64,000 nt of DNA from Gigaspora margarita (GCA_009809945.1 WTPW01000438.1:15112-79111), one strand, 5' to 3'; positions 12,712-25,162 are shown, counted from the first letter of the stretch. Notes: generated by a model not told the origin, from the sequence alone. Program-made: numbers and translations.

Positions 12712-12719
12712 GTTATGGA

Positions 12720-12924
12720 TAGTGCTCCGAACGGGTCGGTTCGGGTCGGGTTGAAATCTTTCGGGTTAGCACTTCAACCCGACCCGACTCTGACCCGACC
12801 CGACCCGAATTTTTAAGGCCAACATGCTAAAGTTTTTTTTAAAAAATAAACTTTTGGCCTTAGATGTGAATAAAAAAAAAATTGCGTGACCTTGGGTGTG
12901 TACATTAGCGTGACCTTAGATGTG

Positions 12925-12963
<39 letters not shown>

Positions 12964-14129
12964 AATTGCGTGACCTTAGATACCTTAGAGTGAATAAAAA
13001 AATGAAAAAAATTGCGTGACCTTAGATGTGAAAAAAAAATTATTATCGCATCATTCCAGATCGACCAATTATTTTGTTTGTTTTGATTTTACATTAAACA
13101 AAACAAATAGCGGCCGGGTTAAGATTAGGATTAGCGTTTGGTAGATGCAATAAACTAGAAGACCCTCTAACCCAAAATTTCGCAAGGAATTTTTTTTGCT
13201 AAAAAAAAGTGTAGTTTCTTAGTCAAAATTTTAAGTTAGAAACGATTTTTTTAAAAAAAATTGGTTTGTTTCGATTTCGCGTTACAGCTGATCCTGCATC
13301 CCGATTGGTCGATCAGGGGAGCGATAAATGCGATTCTGAGACGCACGTGAACGAAGTCACGTGGCAGTCATTTGTCACGAGACCATGGACCGGGGCCATG
13401 ACGTAGCTAAGGGTATAAGTATGAGGTATAGGTGTTGAAATTGCAGAGTAGAGGAATTAGGTAAGAATGAGGTATTGCGTGGGAATTATTGATATGGTTG
13501 AGTAAGTATGAGGTATTGGTGACGAAATTTAGAGAGCAGGGGAATTAGGTAAGAGTGAGGTTTATGCGTGGGAGATTAAGTAATTGAGTTGAGTAAGGAT
13601 GAGTTCATAGGAGAGAGTTATTTAAAGGAAAAGGGATGAGAATGTGTTCTCCCTCTTTTGTTTTTGCTGCTGAACTCGACGCAAGTCTAGTTTTGTCGTT
13701 AGTACCCGCCAACCCGCCACTAGGAACAGGTTTAGGTGGTCTGGATTGGTTTACGGAATCGATAGCCCGGATGGCTATCTCGAGTAATGCTTCGATAGCC
13801 CGACTTTACAGTTCGAATATCAGAAGGAAGGTCGATATAAGACCGTTTAACGATGCTAGAAATGTCTGGTGACCACGTGAGCAGCGAGGCAGAAATCCCA
13901 TATGTGTATTTCATAGTTGTGGAAAGATGGGTCGAGTGACAAATAAAGAAAAAAAGACTGCCGGTAATCTATATAAAAAATTCGGGTCGGGTCGGGTTGG
14001 GTCGAGTCGGGTTTATTCACAACCCGAACCCGACCCGAAACTTTCGGGTCAAAATTTTCTAACCCGAACCCGACCAGACCCGAAATTTCGGGTCGGGTTT
14101 CGGGTTGACCCGACCCGTTCGGAGCACTA
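12720..14129. mobile_element. Non-autonomous hAT element, 1,410 bp, with exact 8-bp target duplication
   Basis: Termini are TAGTGCTCCGAACGGGTCGG on the left and its exact complement on the right. The element is flanked by GTTATGGA on both sides (12712-12719 and 14130-14137). An 8-bp duplication and TAGTG ends are hAT hallmarks. The outer 100-150 bases of each end are packed with CGGGT/ACCCG pentamers. Inside are repeats of GCGTGACCTTAGATGTGA, a long A-run (about 12930-12961) and a 78-codon open frame (13636-13872) without transposase similarity. The perfect TSD suggests a fairly young copy. An isolated end of the family lies at 915-1068. Confidence 0.92.
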
Positions 14130-14289
14130 GTTATGGAACATCAACAACGATTTAAATAATATAAGTATACATTATTGGTAAAAATTGGTACTATCCGGTG
14201 ATTTATGACAAAAAAATAATAATTTCATGATCATAAGAATTTGTCGGATAGCATCAAATATTTAACAGTGTAAAATTCTCGTTCCCTAA

Positions 14290-15335
14290 AATTAAATTAT
14301 TATTGCGGTTCATTATCTAAATATTTTCAAATTATTTATTGAATATTAGAACATAAGTATAAACTTAAGCAAAATTCCGACTATTCTTTATTATGGTTCA
14401 TTGTTTTTGTTGATAAATTTTATTTTCATAATTAGCGGATAAGTGCAAAAATTAATTATATTTTAAATTATGTTAATGTAGTTATAATTTAAATAGTAGC
14501 AAATTATTTATTGAATATTAGACTTTATGTGTAAGTATAAAAGTATAACCATGTTTTTATTTAACTAAAATTAATTTATAACAGATAACATTTATTACAA
14601 ATTTCTTATAGTCCGTAAGTATAAACTTCTTTATTTAAATTATGTTTTAATTATAATTTATATAATTTTGCAATTTTTTTTTAATTGTTAGAACAACAGA
14701 ACTTTATCTATAAAATCATGATTAGTTTGGTTTGTGTAATTTTTTGCAAATTGTTTTTTTTTTAATTTATTAGACCTTCGTAAGTTATAACATTTAAGTA
14801 GATTTTTATTATGGTTTATAAACTTGATTTCTTTTGATAAATGTTATTTTCCATTAGGACGTAAGCATAAACAGTTTTATTTATTGATACATATAAACTG
14901 TATTGTTATTTTACAATAATTTATGTTTTATTAACTTGTTAATTTATTTAGAATGTAGGTTTAACCTTAATCTTAAATCATGTTTAGTTATGTTTTATAC
15001 AAATTATTTTAATTTATTATGCTGTAAGTTTTTAATTTTTAAATCATATTTGAGTTGAGGTTTTTTTAATCTAATAGAAATTATTTTTTCACAAATTTTA
15101 CCTTGATTATTTGAGCGTAAGTATATGGCCATATTATAATCGTATTTGAGTAGTGCTTTTGTAATCTAATAGAAATTATTTTGCCAAATTTTGTCTTGAT
15201 AATAGTGCGTAAGTATTTATTAGACCATATTTGTTTGTTTTAAAAATTACAATTTCTTAAACTAACGTTTAAATAAACTTCTTAATTTATTGAAACGTAA
15301 GTTTTGAGTTTTATTTTAATATATAAAATATTATT
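14290..15335. repeat. Degenerate tandem array, unit about 90 bp, carrying GTAAGTATAAA
   Basis: About twelve diverged units, each marked by a (T)TAG-N-CGTAAGTATAAA-like motif followed by ATTTATT-rich sequence. Examples lie near 14350, 14425, 14525, 14612, 14780, 14858, 15117 and 15188. The motif resembles a 5' splice donor. Related arrays lie at 33500-33905 and 61735-62860. Confidence 0.6.
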
Positions 15336-15618
15336 GCATACAATTAACTATTATACAAATATATATATCTATAATAGTCTTAATATGCTAAGTATCGATA
15401 CCCCTTAAGTTTATACGTATTACGAATCTTTTCATTTTGCTCAGGCAAGTTTTTATAACTAATCATATATAATAGTTATATTACAATCAAATTTATTTAG
15501 TTAACTTCTTACAATCTTTGTTAATTATTTCTATGTATTTATATGCGCTGGTTTTTTTACTGCATATAATGTCTTTTTCGATAGTAAAACGGTTTTTACA
15601 AAATAGGTTTCCTAAATA

Positions 15619-16630
15619 CAGTCAGACCTCGTTATAGTCACACTCGTTATAGTCACAACCTCATTATAATCACAGATTTTTTTACCAACCTAATTTATAT
15701 TGAATTAGTCTCGATATAGTCACAATCACTTTATAGTCACTATCACTTTTTTTTAAAACCAAAGTAATAAAAACATAAAAACATATTAAATTTACCTTGA
15801 TAAAGTCATAAAATAATATACTTAAGTGTCCGAAAATAGACTACTACCTAAAATAAGCTACCTCCCTCTTTTGGTCAAAAAACTTAAAAACGTCTTTGAC
15901 CCAAAAATAAGCTACCCCACGATCGACAGTAGTCGCTACATAGTAAAGTCAAAATTCAACTATGTAAATCGATTATCATCGCTTAAGTAAACTTATCTGG
16001 GAGAGCAAAATACACATACNGTAANATTTTTAGAAATATTGGAGAACATTTTNTTNNTTNNNNTTTNANTTTTNNNNTTNNNNNAAAAANTNAAANNTNN
16101 NNAAANAATATATTCGATGAACGTAAAAATTAAAAGTTAAATAATAAAAAGTTCTCCGATTTGTATGAAAATTTTAGAAAATATGCATTTTGACCTTCTG
16201 AACATATTTACTTAGACGTTTATGATCAATTTACATAGTAAAATTTGGACTTTATTATGTAATGACTACTTGCGATCGCTAAAAAACCTCTTCAATCTTT
16301 GAAAATTTAAAAATTTTTTGTTTTATTCGTATAACGTAAAATGTAAAATCATATTAATAAAAATTACTTGAAAAATTATGAAAATTTCAAAATATAAGTA
16401 AATTGATATGTAGAGCAACTTTACTTAGTGCGCAATAAACAATTTATTTATAAAAAATCAAAGTTTTATATATAGCAATAATTGCGATCAAATAAATTAT
16501 TTGATATAGTCACTAATTATTTTTATTTACTATTAATGTGATTATATCAAGGTTTTTTAATATGGTCACACCTTTTTATAGTCACCTAAATCCTGTTTCC
16601 CAAACTGGTGACTATAATGAGGTCTGACTG
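15619..16630. mobile_element. Non-autonomous Tc1/mariner-type element, 1,012 bp
   Basis: Ends CAGTCAGACCTCGTTATAG and its complement (one mismatch over 22 bases), flanked by TA on both sides (15617-15618 and 16631-16632). Subterminal TATAGTCAC motifs are repeated several times at both ends. From about 15829 to 16300 the interior holds a degenerate copy of the AAAATAAGCTACC foldback family seen at 43.6-45.0 kb, i.e. a nested insertion. A cluster of N calls lies at 16020-16106. No transposase frame. Confidence 0.85.
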
Positions 16631-16632
16631 TA

Positions 16633-17344
16633 TTACTATATGTCACATTTAGAATTATTTTGGATAGCACAATATCGGAATCAACTTAAGTTGATTCAAA
16701 TCCATTTAGATAAACTTTGGATCTTAAAAATATTATTATATTTTGTCAAATATATTATTCTTTTTTAAATATGTAACAAGCATAACTTTTGTAATTAAAC
16801 ATTAGTGTTCTACAAAAAAATTTAAATGGATATGGTAATTTTTAATGATTATATTACAAAAGGTATCTGAATGAAACTGTATATATAATTGATATAGGAA
16901 ACTTACTCCTATCAAAAGGTTCTATAGGCATCTATTAACAATAACGAGTCATCATAAAACTGCAACTAGTTGCAAGTACACATAAGAAACAAATAGAGCC
17001 TATTATCATAGCACACTGGATAAAATATCTTCAAAAAAAAATTCTTATTTTTGACTAAGGTCCAGGTATTATTATGGAATTGATATGGAAAGGAATAAGA
17101 ATAAATTTTTGAAATAGATTTAGAAGTAAATAAATTCTAAGTTGTACCACAATTTTTAAAATAAGAAATATCACTAACACAACTTTAATCATTAGGGCAT
17201 AAGTATAGGAAAGTTATTATGTACTGTTCCAAAAATTATGCACCACTCCTATACACCATTTTTTTTAAATCTCAGATTAGTGGGAGTAATTTGGTCAAAA
17301 ACCTCATTATAATTTCTGCTAATCTGATATTAAGGGGGGAGATC
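16633..17344. other. AT-rich spacer
   Basis: No gene, repeat or termini recognised between the TA-flanked element and hairpin S2. Confidence 0.4.
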
Positions 17345-17760
17345 CCAATTTGCTAACACCTAATTCGCTGACACCTATTTCACTGTCAGCCATTTGACTG
17401 ATAGCTCACTTCTCTGACAATGCATTTCACCAACAGTCCATTTCACCAACAGACTATTTCCCAGATTTCACTTCCCTAACAGCCCATTTCCCCAACAGTT
17501 CATTTTGTCGACAACTTTGGGTTAGAGTTGGCCCACTTTATAGTTAGTAATGGCTAGAAGTATATTGTGAAATAAAAAAATAATTGTTGGCAAAATGAAC
17601 TGTCAGAAAAATGGGCTGTTGAGGAAGAGAAGCCAGTGAAATGGCTGCCAGAAAAATAGTCTATCAGCGAAATGTATTGTCAGAGAAGTGGGCTATCAGT
17701 GAAATGGCCATTAGTGAAATAGGTGTCGTCGAAATAGGTGTCAGCGAAGTTTACCAAATC
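17345..17760. repeat. Hairpin repeat built of GTCAGTGAAAT-like units, copy S2
   Basis: The left arm iterates CCATTTCACTGACAG-like blocks of 12-18 bases. The right arm iterates the complement (GTCAGTGAAATGG). Arms of about 180 bases pair imperfectly around a spacer containing GGGTTAGAGTTGG. The outer end TTCGCTGACACCTATTTC is mirrored on the right. Same architecture as S1 but more diverged. Confidence 0.75.
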
Positions 17761-18445
17761 CATATTTAGTTTATTTTATATATAATATATTTCTTGTACA
17801 TAATTCAACATTAAGGATTTAAGAATGCATATCTCATTTTTACATAAATAAATAATTGATAAATATATATAAGCACTCATAAAGGTCATATAATTTATTT
17901 TATAGATTAAAAACAGAACACAACGTCTTTATATATATACAGTATGTACAAATCAAATATATAATATTTCTGGTTCTAATGTGACTATATCACATAGCTA
18001 CTCTAAATTGGTGTATTATTATTCTGCAGTTATATTTATGAAAATGACAGTTTTTTTTTAAAAAAAAAAGATTTGGTCACAAATTGTTGTCTGTTATAGC
18101 TGATTAAGCAATTGTTGGTATAAGGTCCTAATAGTTTTATTATTTTTTTTGATTGTTTAGAATTAATTTATTCCGGTTGATGATTTCTTGGAACACATTA
18201 CTATGCTTAATATTTCTTTGATCTGTTGATTTTATATCAATTCAAATAATGCTTTATTGTAAATGTATAATGCATATCTAACTCAACCTGATACAAAACC
18301 TAGTAGAACTAGTATAGGTTGAATGTGATATTTAAAAAAATCAGATCTATTATTTGAATATCTCTAGCCTATTATGTTAGATATAACAGATAATGTAGCT
18401 GATACTGTTATGTGAAACTAGGAATGTAATTTATGAATTATTATC

Positions 18446-19094
18446 CCTTAGATTGTAGTAGGACACAGGCAAATTTGCCTGCATTTTTGCACTTTTTTGC
18501 TCTGATTTACTTTTTTTAAATATCAAAATAATTGAATAAAACTTTGTACAATTATATTTGAAAATAAGGATTACTTTTTTGCAAAATTAGTTTTTATATT
18601 GTAATAAAAAAATTTTAAGTTATATATAAGCTAAAAATAGATATCTTTAAGAAAAAAATTTTTAAAAAAATTTTATCACAATTTCTCTGTAATCTTATTT
18701 AGTCTTAGTTTTAAAGCTATAGTTCTTAAGACAATATTGTAGTTTATATAAAGGATAATAACTTTTATTATTGCAACTTTAATGATTTATTTGTAAAAAT
18801 CAAAACTTGTATTAGAAGTAAATGTTTTTTTTATAGATGGGAACATATGAAATTTAAGAAAATCTAAAGAAAAATTTTAATATAAAAATGCTAATACAAG
18901 AACTTTAAACTTTGATTATACTAAAGTTTTCTAATAATTTTAAAAAATTTTTATAACAAAGTTACTAAAACAAAACTCAAAGAATATTTTTTACTTAGAA
19001 AAGGTATAGCTAAAATCAATATTTAAAATTTTATTAAAATTTTATTAAAATTTTTAAAATATGCAGGCAAATTTGCCTGTGTTACAATCTAAGG
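18446..19094. mobile_element. Foldback element, 649 bp, with CAGGCAAATTTGCCTG in each end
   Basis: Ends CCTTAGATTGTA and its complement. Just inside each end sits the 16-bp palindrome CAGGCAAATTTGCCTG followed by CAT. The interior is AT-rich with weak internal dyads and no open frame. A target duplication could not be fixed. Confidence 0.75.
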
Positions 19095-19249
19095 ATAGCT
19101 CGATCAGATAATTTAGATACTATTTTTGATTTGATGTTTATTAAAAACAAATGATAATGATATGTAAGTAATTGATGCAACGTGAAATTTGTTCTTTTGA
19201 AATAAATGATTGGCTGACATGAGCTATGCAGCAGCACGTTTCAGTTATT

Positions 19250-19492
19250 CGAGTTGACATAAAGTCAACAGATCAAAAAGATACTAAGCATGTTGATGCA
19301 CATTGTGGAACTATCAACCAGAACAAGTCCAGTCCAGATAATCAAAGGAGGTGAGTATGTTTTGAAAACTTTCCATAAACTGTAATCACTAACTTGATAA
19401 AAGCGATAATGAGAACAAAGATAAATCTATGGAAAACGCAAACTGGCCTTACTCCAACGATTGCTCACTCAACTGCAACAGGCCACAATTTC
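19250..19492. repeat. Segmental duplicate D1, copy with empty hAT site
   Basis: Matches 23234-24807 except that the latter is interrupted by a hAT element. Shared marks are TAAAGTCAACAGATC, GATAATCAAAGGAGGTGAGT and CCTTACTCCAACGATTGC. The target (ACTATCAAC|CAGAAC, about 19311-19325) is uninterrupted here. Confidence 0.85.
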
Positions 19493-19529
19493 AAAAGTGT
19501 GCCTCATGTATCTTGCATTGATGAAGTTG

Positions 19530-20810
19530 CAGATTAGTTGATGAAATAAAACAGACTATTTGAGCCTTACATTATGCAAAGCATGAAGCTGAATCATATT
19601 TTCAAAAATATGAAGATGCCTTTAACAATTATAAAATTTCATTAGAAAATATAACAGATAAAAGAATTTGCGAAAAAAAGAGTAAATTTAGAAAGAAAAA
19701 TTATTTTTCTAAATAGTTATGTGAAAGAAAGATATGAAAAGTTGTTGAAGGAACATGAAGATTGTAAAAAACAATTACATCCAATTCTAATTCACATCAT
19801 AATGAACAAGCAAGAAAGTCAGCAGAAAAATTTATGAATATTCATAAAATTTTAGAGATTATCCCTGATAGCAATAAGAATAAAAAGATTGCCCGAATTG
19901 AAATGTTAGTTCAACACTTAATTGAAAGAACAGTTTTAGAGATTAATGTTCTACATGTTGATTCTTTATTATTATCCTATCCTCCTCGTGCAGACGATTC
20001 AGAAATAAATTCTGAAAATGAACCAGATAGAAATTCAGAATAGGATCTAGATAATTGTGCACAAACTAAGGGTATTGTAAAGAAGATTTATAAACGTGGT
20101 ATTGAAGTAGCATTATTGCTTTTGGACAAAACATGTCAATTTTGAGTGAATTAAAAAAGTTCAATGAATATCAACCTATTTAATTTTATGGATGTTCAAA
20201 TTTTGATGATGATATATTGATATTTGAATGGGCAAGCTTGAGTAGTTTAAAGAATATCTATAAAAAATAAAAATAAAAAAAAAATTTCTTGGAATTTAAA
20301 ATTGAAAATTCACATGACATTTGTTAAGGCTTATTATTTTTGAGTCACCTGGACATTTTTCATTATGATGTTCGATGTAAGAATAGAATGATGACCCATT
20401 ATATGGAACCTAAGATTGCAAATTTGTATTTGCAAAGCATATTTCAGAAATAGGATTAGATAATAAAGACCATATCCTGAATCATATATCAAATGTTATA
20501 ATTTGGTCAGCACCTGAAATGATGCAAAATAATGCTTTATATACTCAAGAATGCTAGTTTTGTAATGCTTTTATAGGAGCTAGCATTTCAAAAGATTCCC
20601 TATGAAAGCATGATATTATTGCCCATATTACATGGGGTCATAGAGAACTCCAAACCTACTATTTTATACCTTGGACTTACTTAACATTCAAAAAAAATAC
20701 TTAAAAATCATTGCAGAAGGATGGAATAATAAACCAGAAAAAAGAATTAGGATGGATGGAATTCTATTGAAATTTTCAGATATTGAAGCTGAACTTAATA
20801 ATAAATCTAA
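19530..20810 (+). pseudogene. Decayed protein kinase gene of the glomeromycotan kinase family
   Basis: Translated pieces in several frames match the kinase plan in order: ILIFEWASL near 20220, the catalytic loop HYDVRCKN at 20361-20384 (equivalent of HRDxxxxN), EPKIANL where DFG is expected, WSAPEMM at 20504-20521 (APE motif) and a C-lobe end with WNNKPEKRIRMDGIL near 20720-20760. The N-terminal part contains a 69-codon frame (19834-20043) with coiled-coil-like content. Several stops and frame changes interrupt the reading, so no intact product is expected. A TPR array follows on the same strand, as in many kinases and Sel1/TPR proteins of these fungi, so both may derive from one gene. Confidence 0.75.
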
Positions 20811-21189
20811 GAAAAACAATTTGGAATCTGTTAAACATTCGACAAGAAATTTACGCAAATCTATTTTCGATAACAGGCAACATTCACTTTGGCCGCCCAA
20901 TTTTATTTCTGATTCCAAGCATTATTCACTCCAATCTCCTAATTCTATTTCCAATTACAGATGATATTCACTTCAGCTATCCAATTCTATTTTTGATTAT
21001 AAGCAACATTCACTTCAGTTAAAATCTAAGGAAAATTTAGCAACGAATTTGTAAAGTGTTAGAAATATACTTCATATGCTATAAAATCACCAGCTGATTT
21101 TGATTTATTCATGATTAATCAAGAGACATAGAAAGTAGAAAAGACCAAGTAATATTGAACAATTATAAAAAAAAAAATTTTTCTTGATA

Positions 21190-22610
21190 TTGAACTGAAT
21201 AACAAATTTGTACTAAGATATCGAGAAAAAGCTGATTATTTAATAGAAAGAGTTGAAGATGCAATTGTTGATCTAACAAAATTAGTTGATATTAAACCAA
21301 ACAAAAAATTTGCACTAATATATCGAGCAGAAACCTATGACCTAATGAGAAGATATGAAGATACAATTGTTGATCTAACAAAATTGCTTGAACCAAACAA
21401 CAAATTTGCACTAAGATATAGAAAAAAGCCTATTATTTAATAGAAAGATATAAGAAAGCAATTATTGATCTAATAAAATTGGTTTGTATAAAACCCAGTG
21501 ATGATATAGATGATAAATAGAAAGAAACCTGGATCGAAGTATTTGAAATGTGCAATAAAGCAACGAATACGTAAATACTTAAAGATATAGAAAATTCGCT
21601 GAAAATCAAACAAGATCTGCTCTTAAATTTCGAGTAAAAATTTAATTTTATCACAGAAAGATATAAAGATGCAATTATTGATCTAATGAATTTCCTAGAT
21701 ATTGAACCAAACAACAAAATTTGCACTAAGATATCGAGAAGAAGCCTATTATCTAATGGGTCGATATATGGAAGCAATTATCGATCTAACAAAATTGCTT
21801 GATATTGACCAAACAACAAATTTGCAATAAATATCTAGGAGAAGCCTGCCATCTAGCAAAGGAGGCAATTATTGATCTAGCAAAATTGCTTGGTATTGAA
21901 TCCAGTGATAATATAGATGAATTACTAAAAAAAATATATTGTTTGAAGCATTCAATATGTGTAATATGCGACAAACACGTATACACTTGAAGATTTAGAA
22001 TATTTATTAGAAATCAAACAAGATACTGCAATTAAATTTTGAGTAAAATTTAATTTTATCATGGGAAGATATAAGGAAGCAATTATTAATCTAACAAAAT
22101 TGGTTGGTATTGACCCAGTGATGATATAGATAATGAATTGAAAGAAGCGTAGATTGAAGTATTTAAAAGGTGCAATAATGTGACGAATACATATACACTT
22201 AAAGATATAGAAAATTTGCTGAAAATTAAACAAGATACTGCTCTTAAATTTTGAGCAAATTTTAATTTTATTATGGAAAGATTTAAAGATGCAATTATCG
22301 ATCTAACAAAATTCCTCGATATTGAACCAAATAACAAAAATTTGTACTAAGATATCGAGAAGAAGCCTATTATCTAATGGGATGATGTGTGGAAGCAATT
22401 ATCAATCTAAATTTTGAGTAAATTTAATTTTATCATGGGAAGATATAAAGATACAATTAACGATCTAATAAAATTGCTTGATATTGAATCGAATAACAAA
22501 TTTGCACTAAGATATCAAGCAGAAGCCTATTATCTAATAGGAAAATATAAAGAATCATTCAATGATGTGAACAAATTACTGAAATTGAGACAAATGATGA
22601 ATGGGTGTCA
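21190..22610 (+). pseudogene. Decayed tetratricopeptide (TPR) repeat array
   Basis: Successive 34-residue-like units read KFALRYREEAYYLMGRY...EAI.DLTKLLDIEPN in shifting frames. Clear units start near 21205, 21310, 21400, 21720, 22320 and 22490. Frames break repeatedly and intervening bases have expanded, so this is a pseudogene. The longest surviving frame is 22414-22722 (RYQAEAYYLIGKYKESFNDVNKLLKL). Intact relatives probably mediate protein-protein contacts. The DNA repeat itself, about 105 bases, explains the internal similarity. Confidence 0.75.
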
Positions 22611-22947
22611 AAACTTTCAGCAAAAATCATTGAAAAGTAAATTTAAAGACTCAATTGCCTGCTATCTAGACAAAGGTTGCAGTGCAGTTTCCAGGCAGGT
22701 GATACAACAACTATGGCTGTAGAGCATGCAGCCTCTATTCACTCAGACATATTCTACAGAGGCATATAAATCCAATCAGTGGCAATAATAGCCATCTCGA
22801 CAAAGGCATAATCCAAATTCTGACTAGGTGATCATATTATCAACTTTGGACGTGATTACTAGTCAGAATTCAAAAAAAAAAAAAAAAAAAAGACTATTCC
22901 CATAACAAAAATAAAATGAAAATGGCAGAACTCATTTCTTTGGAATC

Positions 22948-23229
22948 TGCTATTTTCATAACTGTAACTAGTGAATATCAATTCACATTACATGTTCATA
23001 TTAATGGCTGGCCTGCATTACACAGGCAGGAAACTACCAGCTAGCGCTAAGCTACACAAACTCAACTGCTTACAGTAATCTCCTGGCACAATATTATTTG
23101 CTATTTCTGGGAGCATATCCCGTTTCAGTTTCAACAACTAATATAATCTGCATCCATCAAATAAAATTAAACTCTGGTATATCAGACCGGACTATTCCAT
23201 TTATAAGAAACATGCGTGCAATGCTTTTC
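22948..23229. repeat. GC-richer repeat unit U0 (CpG-depleted copy)
   Basis: Closely matches 25612-25894. The core has a strong hairpin potential (CCTGCATTACACAGG). Compared with its partner I count about 17 transitions and two transversions, nearly all with T/A in this copy where the partner has C/G. It is the left neighbour of the D1 duplicate. Confidence 0.8.
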
Positions 23230-23233
23230 ATTT

Positions 23234-24807
23234 GAGTTGATGTAAAGTCAACAGATCGAAAAGATGATAAGCATGTTGATGTGCATTGTGGAACCATCAA
23301 CCAGTGTTTAAAATTCAGAATCAAAATTACTTGCACAAATGCAAGTAATATACAGGTTTTAATTGCACAAACAATCAATTGATTGCACATGAGTGCATAT
23401 AAAAAAAATTTTTACTTGCACATATGTACATTAAAAAAATTATTGAGTAAGTAAATATAGTAAAATCTTCAGTTTGCAAATTATCATTATATTTATTGGT
23501 TATTGTTTAACTAAAAGAGACTAATTCATCAACTAAATTGGTGCAAAATAAGAGTTAAACTATTAGCTAAATTAATACATATACAGTTGTCCTACCATAT
23601 AATCACCTCCCATATAGTCACAAACTCTATAATCATGCCAAAATATGATACTGTTTATTTATATTAAAAATACCTCTACATGGTCACAATTATATTATGA
23701 TCACTATTTTTTTAGAATTTGTTGGCCAATTTTAATAATAAAATTACTTTTTTACAATCACATTTTTTATGCAATAATAAATGTTGTTCAGGAGAACAGA
23801 ATATACTTCTATGAAATTTTCATGTAAATTAGATAACTTTTTATTAGTATTGTTTTTCATTTTACTTATCTATGAATATAGCTAAAAAATTTGTAATTTT
23901 TTTGTAAAAACATAAAATAAAAATTGTATTAATAAAATTTATATGAAATTTTAAAATAAATGTATATCATTCTTTTGAACAACTTTTTATATTGTATAAA
24001 ACTTTGATTTGCTTAGTATTATTTTGCCTTTTATATATAGCAGCAATCAATGTTTGTATATAAAACTTTTTTATAATAAACTTTAATAATCTTTATATAC
24101 AATTATTGATCATTGCTAGATATGAAAGTCAAAATAATACTAAGCAACCCAATTTTTATGCAACAAGACAAGTTGTTCAGGAGAACAAAATACATCTACT
24201 CTAAAATTTTATGTAAATCAGTTGATATTTCATTAATATAGAGTTTTTTTTACATTCCTATAAAAAAAAATTACAACATTTTTTAGTTATATTCATAGGT
24301 ATATAAAATGAAAAATAGTACTAATAAATTATCTAATTTGTATGAAAAAATAATAACAGATATTTTATTGATTATATTAAAGCTTCCAAAAAAAAAAACA
24401 AAAATATGATTACCTGATTATTTTTTGTACAATAAAATTTTCAATTCTTGTAACATATTATTTTTTGTGCATAAAAATTTTAATTCTTGTTGCACCTTAT
24501 TTTTCTGTGCAATCATTTAAATTAATTTTAAATGCACACATGAGCATTTACTTATCTAGGTTTTAATGCACAAAAAAAAAAGTACTTGCACATGTGCATC
24601 TTGTGCAAGCCAATTTTAAACACTGCCATCAACTAGAACAAGTCTGGTCCAGATAATCAAAGGAGGTGAGTATGATTTGAAAACTTTCCATAAACAGTAA
24701 TCACTAACTTGATAATGGTGACAATGAGAACAAAGATAAATTCATGGGAAACGCAAACTGGCCTTACTCCAACGATTGCTCACTCAACTGCGACAGGCCA
24801 CAATTTC
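23234..24807. repeat. Segmental duplicate D1, copy interrupted by a hAT element
   Basis: Paralogue of 19250-19492. The flanks 23234-23301 and 24626-24807 are continuous with each other once the 1,324-bp insertion and one target copy are set aside. Beyond 24807 the similarity to 19.49 kb ends. Confidence 0.85.
23302..24625. mobile_element. Non-autonomous hAT element, 1,324 bp, with 8-bp target duplication
   Basis: Ends CAGTGTTTAAAATT and its exact complement (14 bp), then TTGCACA-rich subterminal repeats. Flanked by CCATCAAC at 23294-23301 and 24626-24633. The paralogous segment at 19.3 kb has the target without the insertion. Inside is a palindrome (about 23995-24155). Near 23595 is an end resembling the TA-flanked family (CCTACCATATAATCAC), so an older insertion may be nested. 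No transposase frame. Confidence 0.92.
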
Positions 24808-25084
24808 GACCCAACCCTCCCTCCCAAAAGAATCCGGCCATTCTCATAATATCAATAACATGTTTATACTCACGTCCAGCTGGCATTATGCAGGTGATCA
24901 GCATTAAGCCACACAAATGCAACAAACTCAACAGTTTTCAGGGCCGTCCCAAAATTTCAGGTCGGATGTGTCAGATCTAGTAATGGGTAAAAATTTTTTT
25001 TTATGATCTTTGGATAAAATTGATCGATTCCTATCCTGACGACCATGATTCCGAAGCACTTCGACGTATCCCCGTATAAGTTAA

Positions 25085-25131
25085 ACTCAACTGCTATATA
25101 AGCAAAATATCAATATCACATGTTTAAGGTA

Positions 25132-25162
<31 letters not shown>

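Noticed and set aside
13636-13872. 78-codon frame inside the 12.7-kb hAT element
   Set aside because: No similarity to hAT transposases and composition follows local sequence. Too short to support a gene.
15790-16300. Protein-coding gene inside the 15.6-kb element
   Set aside because: No sustained frame. The sequence matches a foldback family and contains N calls.
23590-24370. Nested TA-flanked element inside the 23.3-kb hAT
   Set aside because: A left end resembling the CAGTGGCC/TATAGTCAC families is seen, but no matching right end was found.
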